Positions 15,776 to 23,046 of a stretch of 23,046 nt of DNA are shown piece by piece. The notes under the pieces are model-generated. The model was not told the DNA's origin. It searched no databases and saw nothing but the letters and a program-made list of their open reading frames with translations. The translations under genes were made by a program, and so were the position numbers. The stretch is from Spirochaetaceae bacterium. Its GTDB lineage: Bacteria > Spirochaetota > Spirochaetia > DSM-2461. The DNA lies in contig JAEINM010000011.1 in assembly GCA_016342385.1 (NCBI GenBank), positions 1 through 23,046 on the forward strand. Reading direction: 5' to 3'. Each line of letters begins with the position of its first letter. Within the stretch, counting starts at the first letter, position 1.

Positions 15776-17365
15776 ATGTCTGATAATCATGCTAAGATGA
15801 AACATTCAATTGGAACAAGTAACCGGTGGGAGATGTATTTGGACAATCGCGAAGTTATTTTAGAGATGCGGAATATTACAAAAAAATTTCCGGGTGTAAC
15901 GGCTAATGATGATATTAGTTTTTCCCTAAAAAAAGGGGAAGTTCTGGCATTATTAGGGGAAAATGGAGCAGGGAAGAGTTCTCTAATGAATGTGCTTGTG
16001 GGCTTGTACAGAGCCGATGCCGGTTCTATATATGTCAATGGACAAAAAGTTTCCATAACAAGTCCTTCCGTATCGTCCTCCCTGGGAATCGGTATGATTC
16101 ATCAGGAGTTTATGCTGGTCGACACCATGACTGTGGCTGAAAACATTATACTGGGGATTAAAGATCTCAATCTTGTTCCGGATATGAAAGCCATAAGTGA
16201 GAAAATTTCAGAGATTTCCGAACAATATCAACTGAAAGTCAATCCATCAAGTTATATCTGGCAGCTCAGTGTCGGTGAGAGACAGAGAGTCGAGATCCTG
16301 AAACTCATTTTCCGGGGAGCCAATATCCTTATTCTCGATGAACCCACGGCAGTACTAACACCTCAGGAATCGAAAGAACTGAATGGAATTATCAATCAAA
16401 TGAAAAAAGAGGGTAAGTCAGCCATTTTTATCACACATAAAATGGATGAGGTCATGGCTTTTTCAGAAGATGTTTATGTCTTGAAACAGGGTAAACTGGT
16501 CGCCTCAAAGCGAACCAGTGACACTAACCCGAAAGAACTGGCCCGAATGATGGTGGGACGGGAAGTCCTTTTTCAGTTCGATAAAGGTGAGTATAAACCG
16601 GGAAAATCAGTTCTGACAGTAAAAGATCTCTGTGCGGTTAATTCAAAAGGACTTGAGGCTTTAAAGACTATCTCTTTCGAAGTGAAGAGCGGAGAAATCT
16701 TCGGGATAGCCGGAGTCGCCGGTAACGGACAGCAGCAGCTTATCGATTCCGTAACAGGGCTTCAGAAAATTAGATGCGGAAGTGTTTATATTAACGAGAG
16801 TGACTGCAGTAATAAAAATCCCATCGATTACATTAAAGCCGGTGTCAGTTACATTCCATCTGATAGGCTGGGAATGGGAGTGGCCGGAACTATGACTGTG
16901 TTAAATAATCTTGCCATGAAGGGTTATAGAGATAAGCCTTTTTCCTCTCACGGTTTACTGATTAAATCATATTTTAAAAAATTTGCGGAAAATATGATCG
17001 ATCTCTTTAGAATCTCTACTCCCGGACCTGAGACAATTGTGAAATTCCTGTCCGGAGGAAATATACAGAAGGCCATTCTGGCAAGAGAAATAGATTCATG
17101 CCGGAATCTTCTCGTGGCGGCTTATCCTTCCCGGGGCCTCGATGTCGGGGCGACACAAGCTGTGAGAACCAGGTTGATTGAACAGAGAGATGAAGGAAAA
17201 GCCGTATTACTGGTCTCTGAAGAACTTGATGAATTATTAATGATTGCCGACCGAATTGCTGTCATGTTTGAAGGAGAGTTTATGGGAATCGTAGATTCCT
17301 CCAACACTGATAGAGAAGAACTGGGGCTGATGATGACCGGAATGAAGAGGGATCAAGTAAAGTGA
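15776..17365 (+). CDS. ABC importer ATPase, twin nucleotide-binding domains (nucleoside/BMP-type)
   Basis: A 529-residue tandem ATPase. The first domain has Walker A GENGAGKSS (61-69), Q-loop MIHQEF, signature LSVGERQRVEI (about 164-174), Walker B ILILDEPTAVLT and H-loop FITHKMDE. The second domain has a degenerate Walker A (GVAGNGQQQL, no lysine), signature LSGGNIQKAI and Walker B-like AAYPSRGLDVGA, the usual asymmetry of sugar/nucleoside ATPases of this class. It powers the two permeases encoded downstream. The exact start is uncertain: ATG 15776 has AAAGGGA 15 bp upstream, while ATG 15833 is closer to the family N-terminus (EVILEMRNITKKFPG) but has a crowded GGGAG. The stop overlaps the GTG start of the next gene. 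Confidence 0.92.
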   Translation: MSDNHAKMKHSIGTSNRWEMYLDNREVILEMRNITKKFPGVTANDDISFSLKKGEVLALLGENGAGKSSLMNVLVGLYRADAGSIYVNGQKVSITSPSVSSSLGIGMIHQEFMLVDTMTVAENIILGIKDLNLVPDMKAISEKISEISEQYQLKVNPSSYIWQLSVGERQRVEILKLIFRGANILILDEPTAVLTPQESKELNGIINQMKKEGKSAIFITHKMDEVMAFSEDVYVLKQGKLVASKRTSDTNPKELARMMVGREVLFQFDKGEYKPGKSVLTVKDLCAVNSKGLEALKTISFEVKSGEIFGIAGVAGNGQQQLIDSVTGLQKIRCGSVYINESDCSNKNPIDYIKAGVSYIPSDRLGMGVAGTMTVLNNLAMKGYRDKPFSSHGLLIKSYFKKFAENMIDLFRISTPGPETIVKFLSGGNIQKAILAREIDSCRNLLVAAYPSRGLDVGATQAVRTRLIEQRDEGKAVLLVSEELDELLMIADRIAVMFEGEFMGIVDSSNTDREELGLMMTGMKRDQVK

Positions 17366-18438
17366 AATTTGTATTTGAAAAACGGAAAACACAATTAAAG
17401 CGTTTATTATTTCTTATCCCCTTTATATCATTTGTGGGTTCATTATTTTTGTCCGGTCTCTTATTGCTGGCATTTAAAACAAATCCTCTTATGGTATATG
17501 GAGCCATGTTTAAAGGGGCTTTCGGGAACTGGTTCAATTTTCAGGAGACTCTTGTTAAAGCCATTCCTCTTATGCTGGCGGGTTGCGGTGTCATTATTGC
17601 TTTCAGGATGCGTTTCTGGAATATCGGTGCGGAAGGTCAACTTGTTATGGGGGGCATTTTTGCCGCCTGGGTTTCGCTGTTCCTCATCGATTTTATCCCT
17701 CCCTGGCTCGTATTGCCGGCCGCCTTTACAGCTGCCCTTATCGGAGGTGGTTTGTGGGCGGGAATTCCCGCCATATTAAAAGCAAAATTAGGTGTAGATG
17801 AAACCCTCACCTCCCTGATGCTCAATTATGTGGCCATCATATTCTGTCAGTATCTCTACAATGTTGTCTGGATCGATCCCAATGGTTACGGTTTTCCCGG
17901 ATCTAAAATTTTCGATAAAGCCGCCTGGCTCCCAAGGTTAACAGGACGAGTTCATCTGGGTCTTATTTTTGCTCTCATCATAGCTTTGGTTCTCTGGTTT
18001 ATGCTGAAAAAAACAAAATGGGGATTCGAGCTGAAGATAATTGGAGAGAGCCCGATGACAGCCAAATATCTGGGAATAAACATTCCGAAAAATATTATTA
18101 TAGCTCTCTTTATCTCCGGTGGTATAAGCGGGATTGCCGGAATGGGAGAAGTGACGGGAATTGCCCACAGACTCACTCATGGACTGGATATGGGCTATGG
18201 TTTTACGGCTATTATTATAGCCTGGATGTCGCAGTTGAATCCCATCGCGGCCATTTTTGTCTCTATTCTGATGTCTGTATTACTGGTAGGAGGTGATCAG
18301 GTTCAAAGGACTATGGGATTGCCATCTGCCATCGGCCTGCTGCTACAGGGCATGATACTGTTCCCCCTCCTTGCGGGAGCCCTGTTCAGTGAATACCGGG
18401 TAAAATCTATTAAGAGTATAGGGGAGGCAGTAAAATGA
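17362..18438 (+). CDS. ABC importer permease 1 (YufP/NupB-like)
   Basis: A 358-residue membrane protein starting with GTG (17362-17364) that overlaps the ATPase stop as GTGA. It has about eight to ten hydrophobic segments. Conserved blocks include NIGAEGQLVMGGIFAAW, GVDETLTSLMLNYVA, and the EAA-like region GESPMTAKYLGINIPKNIII that docks on the ATPase. The family imports nucleosides or related purine compounds in the best-known cases. It forms the channel with the second permease; its stop overlaps the next start (ATGA). Confidence 0.9.
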   Translation: MKFVFEKRKTQLKRLLFLIPFISFVGSLFLSGLLLLAFKTNPLMVYGAMFKGAFGNWFNFQETLVKAIPLMLAGCGVIIAFRMRFWNIGAEGQLVMGGIFAAWVSLFLIDFIPPWLVLPAAFTAALIGGGLWAGIPAILKAKLGVDETLTSLMLNYVAIIFCQYLYNVVWIDPNGYGFPGSKIFDKAAWLPRLTGRVHLGLIFALIIALVLWFMLKKTKWGFELKIIGESPMTAKYLGINIPKNIIIALFISGGISGIAGMGEVTGIAHRLTHGLDMGYGFTAIIIAWMSQLNPIAAIFVSILMSVLLVGGDQVQRTMGLPSAIGLLLQGMILFPLLAGALFSEYRVKSIKSIGEAVK

Positions 18439-19391
18439 TTGGACTGATTACATCACTACTGGCCATTACTATCAGTGCCGGAACTTCACTTTTATACGCC
18501 ACCATCGGAGAAATCTATACGGAGCGTTCCGGAATCCTCAATCTGGGAATCGAGGGAATGATGCTTATGGGCGCGGTAACATCTTTTGCTGTGTCATACT
18601 ATACCAACAGTCTGTTTCTCGCCTTGTTGATTGCCATGGTTGTCACTGCTTTTATGGCATTGATTCACGCTTTTCTAACCATAACGATGAAGGCCAATCA
18701 GGTGGTCAGCGGCTTGAGTATAACTATTTTCGGTACAGGTCTCTCCAGTTTCCTTGGTAAAAGACTGGGTCCGGAATCAAATAATTTTAATTTATATGGA
18801 GTTAACGGGAAGAATTTCCCCGATATACAAGTTCCCCTGGTGGGGGACTGGCCAATATTCAGTGCCATTCTCAATCAGGATATTCTGACCTACATAGCCT
18901 ATCTGATTATTCCTCTGGCATGGTTTTTTATGTATAAGACTAAAAAGGGATTGAACCTGAGAGCCGTGGGAGAAAATCCGAGAACAGCCGAAGCTATGGG
19001 GATCAATGTTATTCGAACGAGATATATATATACGGTAATCGGTGGTATGTTCGCCGGAATCGGGGGGGCTCATCTGGCTCTGGCCTACACTCCCGGCTGG
19101 AACGAACATATAACCGGCGGACGGGGATGGATTGTTATTGCTCTGGTTATATTTGCCATGTGGAATCCCGGAAAAGCGATCTTGGGAACACTGCTTTTCG
19201 GGGGGATCAATGCTATTCAGTTCAGGCTTCAGGCTGCCGGCACAGATATTCCGGCATCGCTTCTCAATATGCTTCCCTATCTTGTGACAGTTCTGGCACT
19301 GGTTCTGCTCACTGTATATGAAAATTATGGAAAGAGGAAAATCGGAGCACCATCGGCACTGGGGAAACCCTATATGAAAGAGGATAAATAA
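18435..19391 (+). CDS. ABC importer permease 2 (YufQ/NupC-like)
   Basis: A 318-residue membrane protein, about eight to ten TM segments. Typical blocks are GEIYTERSGILNLGIEGMM near the N-terminus, KANQVVSGLSITIFGTGL, and the docking segment GENPRTAEAMGINVIRTRY. It is a paralogue of the preceding permease, as usual for this importer class, and the two form a heterodimeric channel. The start overlaps the upstream stop (ATGA) and GGGGAGG lies just ahead of it (18421-18427). The BMP lipoprotein follows after 27 bp. Confidence 0.92.
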   Translation: MIGLITSLLAITISAGTSLLYATIGEIYTERSGILNLGIEGMMLMGAVTSFAVSYYTNSLFLALLIAMVVTAFMALIHAFLTITMKANQVVSGLSITIFGTGLSSFLGKRLGPESNNFNLYGVNGKNFPDIQVPLVGDWPIFSAILNQDILTYIAYLIIPLAWFFMYKTKKGLNLRAVGENPRTAEAMGINVIRTRYIYTVIGGMFAGIGGAHLALAYTPGWNEHITGGRGWIVIALVIFAMWNPGKAILGTLLFGGINAIQFRLQAAGTDIPASLLNMLPYLVTVLALVLLTVYENYGKRKIGAPSALGKPYMKEDK

Positions 19392-19418
19392 TTTTTTAAT
19401 AATAATAAGGAGTTTGGA

Positions 19419-20534
19419 ATGAAGAAGAAATTGTATTGGCTGATTTTAATTATTAGCGCATTAACTTTTCTTACGGGTTGTCAAAAGAAAACAGATGTAT
19501 CCGATAGTGGTGACAAAGCTGCTGTTGAACAGACAGAAAAATTCAAAATCGCATTTATCTACATAGGGGCACCGGGAGACCTGGGATGGACCTATGAGCA
19601 TTATCGTGGTAAACAGATGATCGAGACGAAATACGGCTCTAAAGTAGAGACTGTACACATCGAAGATGTTCCTGAAGGGCCGGATGCTTCCAGAGTTATC
19701 AGACAGTATGCCCAGGAAGGTTATAATATGATCTTCACAACATCATTCGGATATATGGATCCTACTGTTGAAGTGGCCGCAGAATTTCCCGAAGTGTACT
19801 TTGAGCATTGCTCCGGTTACAAAACAGCCGACAATCTCTCCACTTATTTTGGTAAAATGTATCAGCCGCGATATCTGTCCGGTCTTGTCGCGGGAAGTAT
19901 GACTAAATCAAATATTATCGGCTATGTAGCGGCATTCCCGATTCCAGAAGTAACCAGAGGAATCAATGCCTTTACAATAGGTGTGAGAAAAGTCAATCCC
20001 GATGCGGTTGTTAAAGTTATCTGGACTAGTACCTGGTATAATCCCACTCAGGAAAGAGAAGCAGCTGTTGCTCTACTAGATGCGGGAGCTGACATTATAG
20101 CTCAGCATCAGGACACGACAGAGCCGCAGAAAGCCGCTATGGAAAGAGGAAAACTGAGTATCGGTTATGACTCCGACATGGGTTCATTTGTCGGAGAGAC
20201 AGTTCTCACCAGTCCCGTGTGGAACTGGGGTGCCTATTATACAAGAACTGTTGGAGAGGCCCTTGAGGGAACCTGGAAATCTGAAAGTTACTGGGGAGGA
20301 CTAAAAGAGGGTGTTGTTGAACTGGCAAAAATGAGTCCCTTAGTGCCGGCAGATGTTGTTTCTCTCGTTGAAACAGAAACAGCTAAAATTATTTCCGGAT
20401 CCTGGGATGTCTTTGATGGACCTATCAAAGATCAGGACGGAAATATTCTGGCTGCTGAAGGAGAGAGCATTGATGCTGGTAAACTTCTCTCTCAATCTTT
20501 CTTTGTTGAAGGTGTAGACGGTAAACTGAAGTAG
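19419..20534 (+). CDS. BMP-family substrate-binding lipoprotein
   Basis: A 371-residue lipoprotein. The signal peptide ends in a lipobox LTGC with C21 as the lipidated residue. A basic Bmp/Med domain follows (KIAFIYIGAPGDLGWTYEHY; FTTSFGYMDPTVEVAAEFPEVYFEH; GYVAAFPIPEVTRGINAF; HQDTTEPQKAA). BMP proteins of spirochaetes and Gram-positives bind nucleosides, and this one should feed the two permeases. AATAAGGAG precedes ATG 19419. It is the last gene of the operon, whereas BMP genes often come first. The exact ligand is not determinable: the phenylalanine and tryptophan residues of the cleft are not conserved enough to call purine, and related proteins bind other small molecules. Confidence 0.92.
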   Translation: MKKKLYWLILIISALTFLTGCQKKTDVSDSGDKAAVEQTEKFKIAFIYIGAPGDLGWTYEHYRGKQMIETKYGSKVETVHIEDVPEGPDASRVIRQYAQEGYNMIFTTSFGYMDPTVEVAAEFPEVYFEHCSGYKTADNLSTYFGKMYQPRYLSGLVAGSMTKSNIIGYVAAFPIPEVTRGINAFTIGVRKVNPDAVVKVIWTSTWYNPTQEREAAVALLDAGADIIAQHQDTTEPQKAAMERGKLSIGYDSDMGSFVGETVLTSPVWNWGAYYTRTVGEALEGTWKSESYWGGLKEGVVELAKMSPLVPADVVSLVETETAKIISGSWDVFDGPIKDQDGNILAAEGESIDAGKLLSQSFFVEGVDGKLK

Positions 20535-20550
20535 TTTTCATAATATGGTT

Positions 20551-20577
20551 CAGTCTCTGAATAAATTTCAGAGACTG
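20551..20577. terminator. Terminator-like hairpin shared by convergent genes
   Basis: CAGTCTCTGA (20551-20560) pairs perfectly with TCAGAGACTG (20568-20577) around a 7-base loop. It sits between the importer operon and the convergent HDOD gene. The plus-strand tail (TATTACTT) is only moderately T-rich, so efficiency is uncertain. Confidence 0.6.
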
Positions 20578-20611
20578 TATTACTTCAGTCTGTTAAATTC
20601 GAAGAGCCTTT

Positions 20612-21934
20612 TTAAATCCAGAGATTCTGTTCATTGAAGCTTTCAGACAAGTTTTTAAAACGTTCCCGGAAATCCTCAACAGAACTGATTTTGTGTCTTT
20701 TCAGTACAGCCCTATCCATAGTCGACAGATCAAAGTTGTTATCATCATACTCTGTCAGGCAGTCAGCCATATAGATTATATCGTTCAGATTGCGGATTTG
20801 ATCCGGGGCATCTGCAGGATTGTGATGGTATTTCATTATCAGTTTCAGGGAATCCGGCAGATGCCATTTTTCCGCCATCAGATAACCGGTCTCATTGTGT
20901 CTTATTCCCGATAGAGCATCTTCAATTTCAGAAAGACGAATTTTATATTTCCTGCAGTAACTGAGAAGCATCTCATTATCATCACCAAAAATCCTGGATA
21001 TGGGAAACTTCCCTATGTCATGGAGCAGTGCCGAGGTGTAAATGCTGTCATGTCTTCCGATAGAGGTTTTTAATTCCCGGGCAATGCGGCAGGAATAGTA
21101 GGCACATTTATAGGAATGATACCAGAACGCTTTCATGCTGTCCTCAAAGAGACTTAAGGTATTTTTAATCGACAGACTGATCATAAGGTTATAGAGTTCC
21201 CGGAGTCCGAGATATTTCAGGGCCGAGTTAATATCATCGATTCGGGATCCCGGCATATAGGCTCCTGAATTCACAATTTTCAGGATATCCATTGTCAGAG
21301 CCGCATCTGTACCTACTTGTTCACTGATACTTTTCATGTCGAAAGAACCGCTGTGAATCATTGAGTCCAGTTTTATAATATTTTCTTTTAATGGGGGAAA
21401 CTGATCTATTGAGGAAATAATGGAATCCCGCATGGCAGACCAGCTTTGTTCATCCAGTGTTTCTTCTGGAATAAATAATTCAATCTTGTCTACGGAATAG
21501 GTAATGTTATCCGTATTGATTTCCCGGAATTCGAAAAGCTTTTTCAGAAAAAAGAGATCCCTGAAGATTGGGGGCAGGGAATCTTCATCAGATAGATCAT
21601 TTATAAATTCTATGAAATCTCTTTTGTTTATATAGTCTTTAAAATCTTCAGATTGGATTTGAATAATAAAAGCTTTGTTGTTCCTGATTAGTTTAATAAA
21701 GCATTTTTCGGGATGACAGTTATTAATGGAAAAGAAGAGGAGTCCTTTTATAAGAAGTGAGAAATAGCTATGCCATAAATCCAATTTATAATAGTGAAGC
21801 GTATAAGAAAGGAGCTGTTCCATCTGTATTATGAAATAGTCATCAAGATTGGAAACTTTTAAGGTAATTTTATTATTTTTTTGCAGTATATTTTGAACTT
21901 TTATAGAATAGTTGTTAATACCTGTTGTTTTCAT
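20612..21934 (-). CDS. HDOD protein with intact HD residues and unassigned N-terminal region
   Basis: A 440-residue cytoplasmic protein. Residues about 175-391 are an HDOD/HD fold: FPPLKENIIKLDSMI, then MDILKIVNSGAYMPG, then H273 (WYHSYK), H305-D306 (LLHDIGK), H346 (IRHNETG), H370-H371 and D391. Most HDOD proteins lose HD residues; here the metal-binding set appears complete, so it may be an active phosphohydrolase or a ligand-binding scaffold. Residues 1-165 are mixed alpha/beta, possibly a degenerate ATPase-like or unknown sensory fold; I cannot name it. It lies 17 bp after the glycosylase gene and has AAGAAGAAG upstream of ATG 21934. HDOD proteins often regulate signalling; no target is evident. 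Confidence 0.85.
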   Translation of the reverse strand: MKTTGINNYSIKVQNILQKNNKITLKVSNLDDYFIIQMEQLLSYTLHYYKLDLWHSYFSLLIKGLLFFSINNCHPEKCFIKLIRNNKAFIIQIQSEDFKDYINKRDFIEFINDLSDEDSLPPIFRDLFFLKKLFEFREINTDNITYSVDKIELFIPEETLDEQSWSAMRDSIISSIDQFPPLKENIIKLDSMIHSGSFDMKSISEQVGTDAALTMDILKIVNSGAYMPGSRIDDINSALKYLGLRELYNLMISLSIKNTLSLFEDSMKAFWYHSYKCAYYSCRIARELKTSIGRHDSIYTSALLHDIGKFPISRIFGDDNEMLLSYCRKYKIRLSEIEDALSGIRHNETGYLMAEKWHLPDSLKLIMKYHHNPADAPDQIRNLNDIIYMADCLTEYDDNNFDLSTMDRAVLKRHKISSVEDFRERFKNLSESFNEQNLWI

Positions 21935-21951
21935 CTTCTTCTTTAGCTCTT

Positions 21952-22653
21952 TTAATTCGGATTTATCTTTTTTATCGGCTTATATCCTGATTTTCTATCT
22001 AAGAAAAAATAATCAGAGCCTTCTCTTGTGTTCTTTTGCCTAAGAACATCCTTCGTTGATCTTGAACTATACTTTTTATCAATGAATCTGAAGAATAATT
22101 GAGCATCTCTATCTTCCCTGATTCCCAGTCTTTGAGTTTGTATTAGAATTTCCGGTATATAATCAGAATCCTCGATAAAAAATCTATCTTTATCAAACTG
22201 TTTCTTATCCCATTGAAGGACTTTCAGATTGAGTGATTTACACAATAATGTCTGACCAGAGCAGAGTTTCTGTAAGGGCCTTATTTTCCCTCTATGCTGC
22301 ACGGGATTCAACTGCTGCATAATATCAGTCATTTCGCTGGAGATCAACGTATCAGGATGAATTATTCCCGATTTTATCAGAATAGAATTTCCTTCCCCTC
22401 TGGTGCTGATGCATAGGGAATCACCCCCTCTGGCATAATACATATAAATGGTACCGGGAGGCATAAATTGGGCCTTTCGTTTTTCCGTATAGCCGAGAGA
22501 TGAATGACTGGCTTTATCATTAAAACAATAGGCTTCCGTTTCAATTATCCTGGCGGCGAGCCAGATATCCTTGTACTTGTGATAAATAACTTTACCAATA
22601 ATGTTTTTAGCCACTTCCAGGGAGTCTCTGTCAAAAAATGTCTTTTCCAGCAT
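21952..22653 (-). CDS. DNA-3-methyladenine glycosylase, AAG/MPG family
   Basis: A 233-residue monofunctional base-excision glycosylase. The catalytic block is AARIIETEAY (the Glu in ETEAY activates water), followed by DKASHSSLGYTEKRKAQFM and PPGTIYMYYARGGDSL. The last segment is the divergent variant of the 'YVYxIYGM' motif seen in part of this family. It excises alkylated purines (3-methyladenine, hypoxanthine). The start at ATG 22653 is preferred. An in-frame upstream ATG at 22731 lies in a repeat and would add a repeat-encoded N-terminus. There is no Shine-Dalgarno, and a promoter puts initiation at or close to the ATG, so translation may be leaderless. HDOD gene follows after 17 bp. Confidence 0.88.
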   Translation of the reverse strand: MLEKTFFDRDSLEVAKNIIGKVIYHKYKDIWLAARIIETEAYCFNDKASHSSLGYTEKRKAQFMPPGTIYMYYARGGDSLCISTRGEGNSILIKSGIIHPDTLISSEMTDIMQQLNPVQHRGKIRPLQKLCSGQTLLCKSLNLKVLQWDKKQFDKDRFFIEDSDYIPEILIQTQRLGIREDRDAQLFFRFIDKKYSSRSTKDVLRQKNTREGSDYFFLDRKSGYKPIKKINPN

Positions 22654-22659
22654 ACACAA

Positions 22660-22689
22660 ATAATATGATTTATAATGATAAAGAGTCAA
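22660..22689 (-). promoter_or_regulatory. Candidate promoter for the glycosylase/HDOD operon
   Basis: On the minus strand TTGACT (plus 22684-22689) and TATTAT (plus 22660-22665) are 18 bp apart. Initiation about 7 bases beyond the -10 falls at the A of the ATG at 22653. Confidence 0.5.
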
Positions 22690-22705
22690 ATTCCCCTCTC
22701 GAAAT

Positions 22706-22744
22706 CCCCTCTCGATCTCCCCGAAGGGCATACTATTACCTACA
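22706..22744. repeat. 39-bp direct repeat, copy 1
   Basis: Identical over 39 bp to 22829-22867. The core CTCCCCGAAGGGCA gives a short hairpin; on the minus strand it reads CCC-TTCG-GGG, a cUUCGg tetraloop. The right part is CATACTATTACCTACA. Confidence 0.88.
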
Positions 22745-22828
22745 AGTCCCTTATCAAGATTATGGTGAAAATTATAGGAAACAAATAAGTATATCTGCCC
22801 AGAAAAATCAAATTTCTTTCAATCCTGG

Positions 22829-22867
22829 CCCCTCTCGATCTCCCCGAAGGGCATACTATTACCTACA
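22829..22867. repeat. 39-bp direct repeat, copy 2
   Basis: Exact copy of 22706-22744, starting 123 bp further on. It is preceded by AATCCTGG, which is nearly shared with the AATCCAGG before the third related element. Confidence 0.88.
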
Positions 22868-22908
22868 GGTTTTGGTATGTTCCTGGAAAAGAGATCTGCT
22901 TTAATCCA

Positions 22909-22934
22909 GGCCCCCCTAAATCCCCCGAAGGGGG
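22909..22934. repeat. Third related hairpin element with CCCCCGAAGGGGG core
   Basis: CCCCCGAAGGGGG (within 22921-22933) is a 5-bp stem with a minus-strand UUCG tetraloop. It is preceded by GGCCCCCCTAAAT. It resembles the 39-bp copies in the core but lacks the CATACTATTACCTACA half. I know similar CCCCGAAGGGG intergenic elements in other bacteria. Confidence 0.7.
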
Positions 22935-23014
22935 ACCAAAAAGACAGCTATATTCCTTCTCCTCCCTCTCAGGCTGTGTGAGAAGTCAACTCAAGCTAGA
23001 GAGAGGAGATAAGC

Positions 23015-23046
23015 ATGTTATACTTGTATCATAATTTCTGCTGCTG
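23015..23046 (+). CDS. Possible start of a gene leaving the window
   Basis: AGGAG at 23004-23008 is 6 bp before ATG 23015, and the frame stays open for the 10 codons to the edge (MLYLYHNFCC). Too short for family assignment; could be chance. Confidence 0.35.
   Translation, partial: MLYLYHNFCC

Larger units (their letters stand above)
22654..23014. other. Intergenic repeat region at the right end
   Basis: About 360 bp with no gene I can support. It contains the glycosylase promoter, two exact 39-bp direct repeats, a third related GC hairpin and a short CCCCTCTCGA tandem (22693-22702, 22706-22715). Frames across it encode repetitive SPRRAYYYLQV-type peptides that I regard as fortuitous. Confidence 0.7.

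Noticed and set aside
22706..22867. CRISPR array
   Set aside because: Only two exact copies with an 84-bp spacer, no regular array, and no cas genes in the window.
22638..22904. Plus-strand frame with SPRRAYYYLQV repeated peptide
   Set aside because: It is generated by the 39-bp DNA repeats, has no ribosome site, and overlaps the glycosylase 5' end on the other strand.

Overview
The window is about 23 kb of moderately AT-rich bacterial DNA with tightly packed operons, many start/stop overlaps and no rRNA, tRNA, phage or transposase genes that I can see. The mix of genes (a multisubunit NADP-type [NiFe]-hydrogenase, two methyl-accepting chemotaxis proteins, an HDOD protein, a BMP/Nup-type ABC importer, an RNB-family nuclease and a queuosine-precursor transporter) suggests a motile, anaerobic or facultative bacterium. 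My best guess is a free-living spirochaete. That rests on general gene content and protein style, not on a marker gene.

Layout. 1-67 is the tail of an upstream gene. 116-2466 holds an RNB exoribonuclease overlapping a small exported protein. 2480-4062 (minus) is a two-gene operon: a single-domain response regulator followed by a histidine kinase with a Rossmann-like N-terminus. A roughly 300 bp divergent spacer separates it from a hydrogenase operon (4360-8796): a fused diaphorase subunit (beta plus gamma), the small subunit, the large subunit and the maturation endopeptidase. Converging on it is a radical-SAM gene (8805-9494, minus). That gene is divergent from a YhhQ/VUT-type queuosine-precursor transporter (9653-10381) preceded by a good sigma-70 promoter and what I read as a class-I preQ1 riboswitch covering its ribosome binding site. 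10565-15667 carries three signalling genes: a Cache-domain membrane protein ending in a four-cysteine module with no recognisable output domain, a six-TM MCP without HAMP, and a classical TM-sensor-TM-HAMP MCP. A strong terminator follows, with an apparent promoter embedded in its stem, then a four-gene importer operon (ATPase, two permeases, BMP lipoprotein; 15776-20534). 20612-22653 (minus) is a 3-methyladenine-DNA-glycosylase/HDOD pair. The right end (22654-23046) is a repeat-rich intergenic stretch with two exact 39-bp copies, a related third hairpin, and possibly the first codons of a gene leaving the window.

How the parts work together. The hydrogenase operon can assemble a cytoplasmic H2:NAD(P) oxidoreductase. 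The divergent kinase carries a dinucleotide-binding-like domain, so it is an attractive candidate redox sensor for that operon. The riboswitch, transporter and radical-SAM enzyme form a likely queuine/preQ1 salvage cassette. The Cache protein and two MCPs look like a small sensory cluster. The most interesting items for follow-up are the kinase/hydrogenase pairing, the queuine salvage pair, the orphan Cache protein and the interlocked terminator-promoter.
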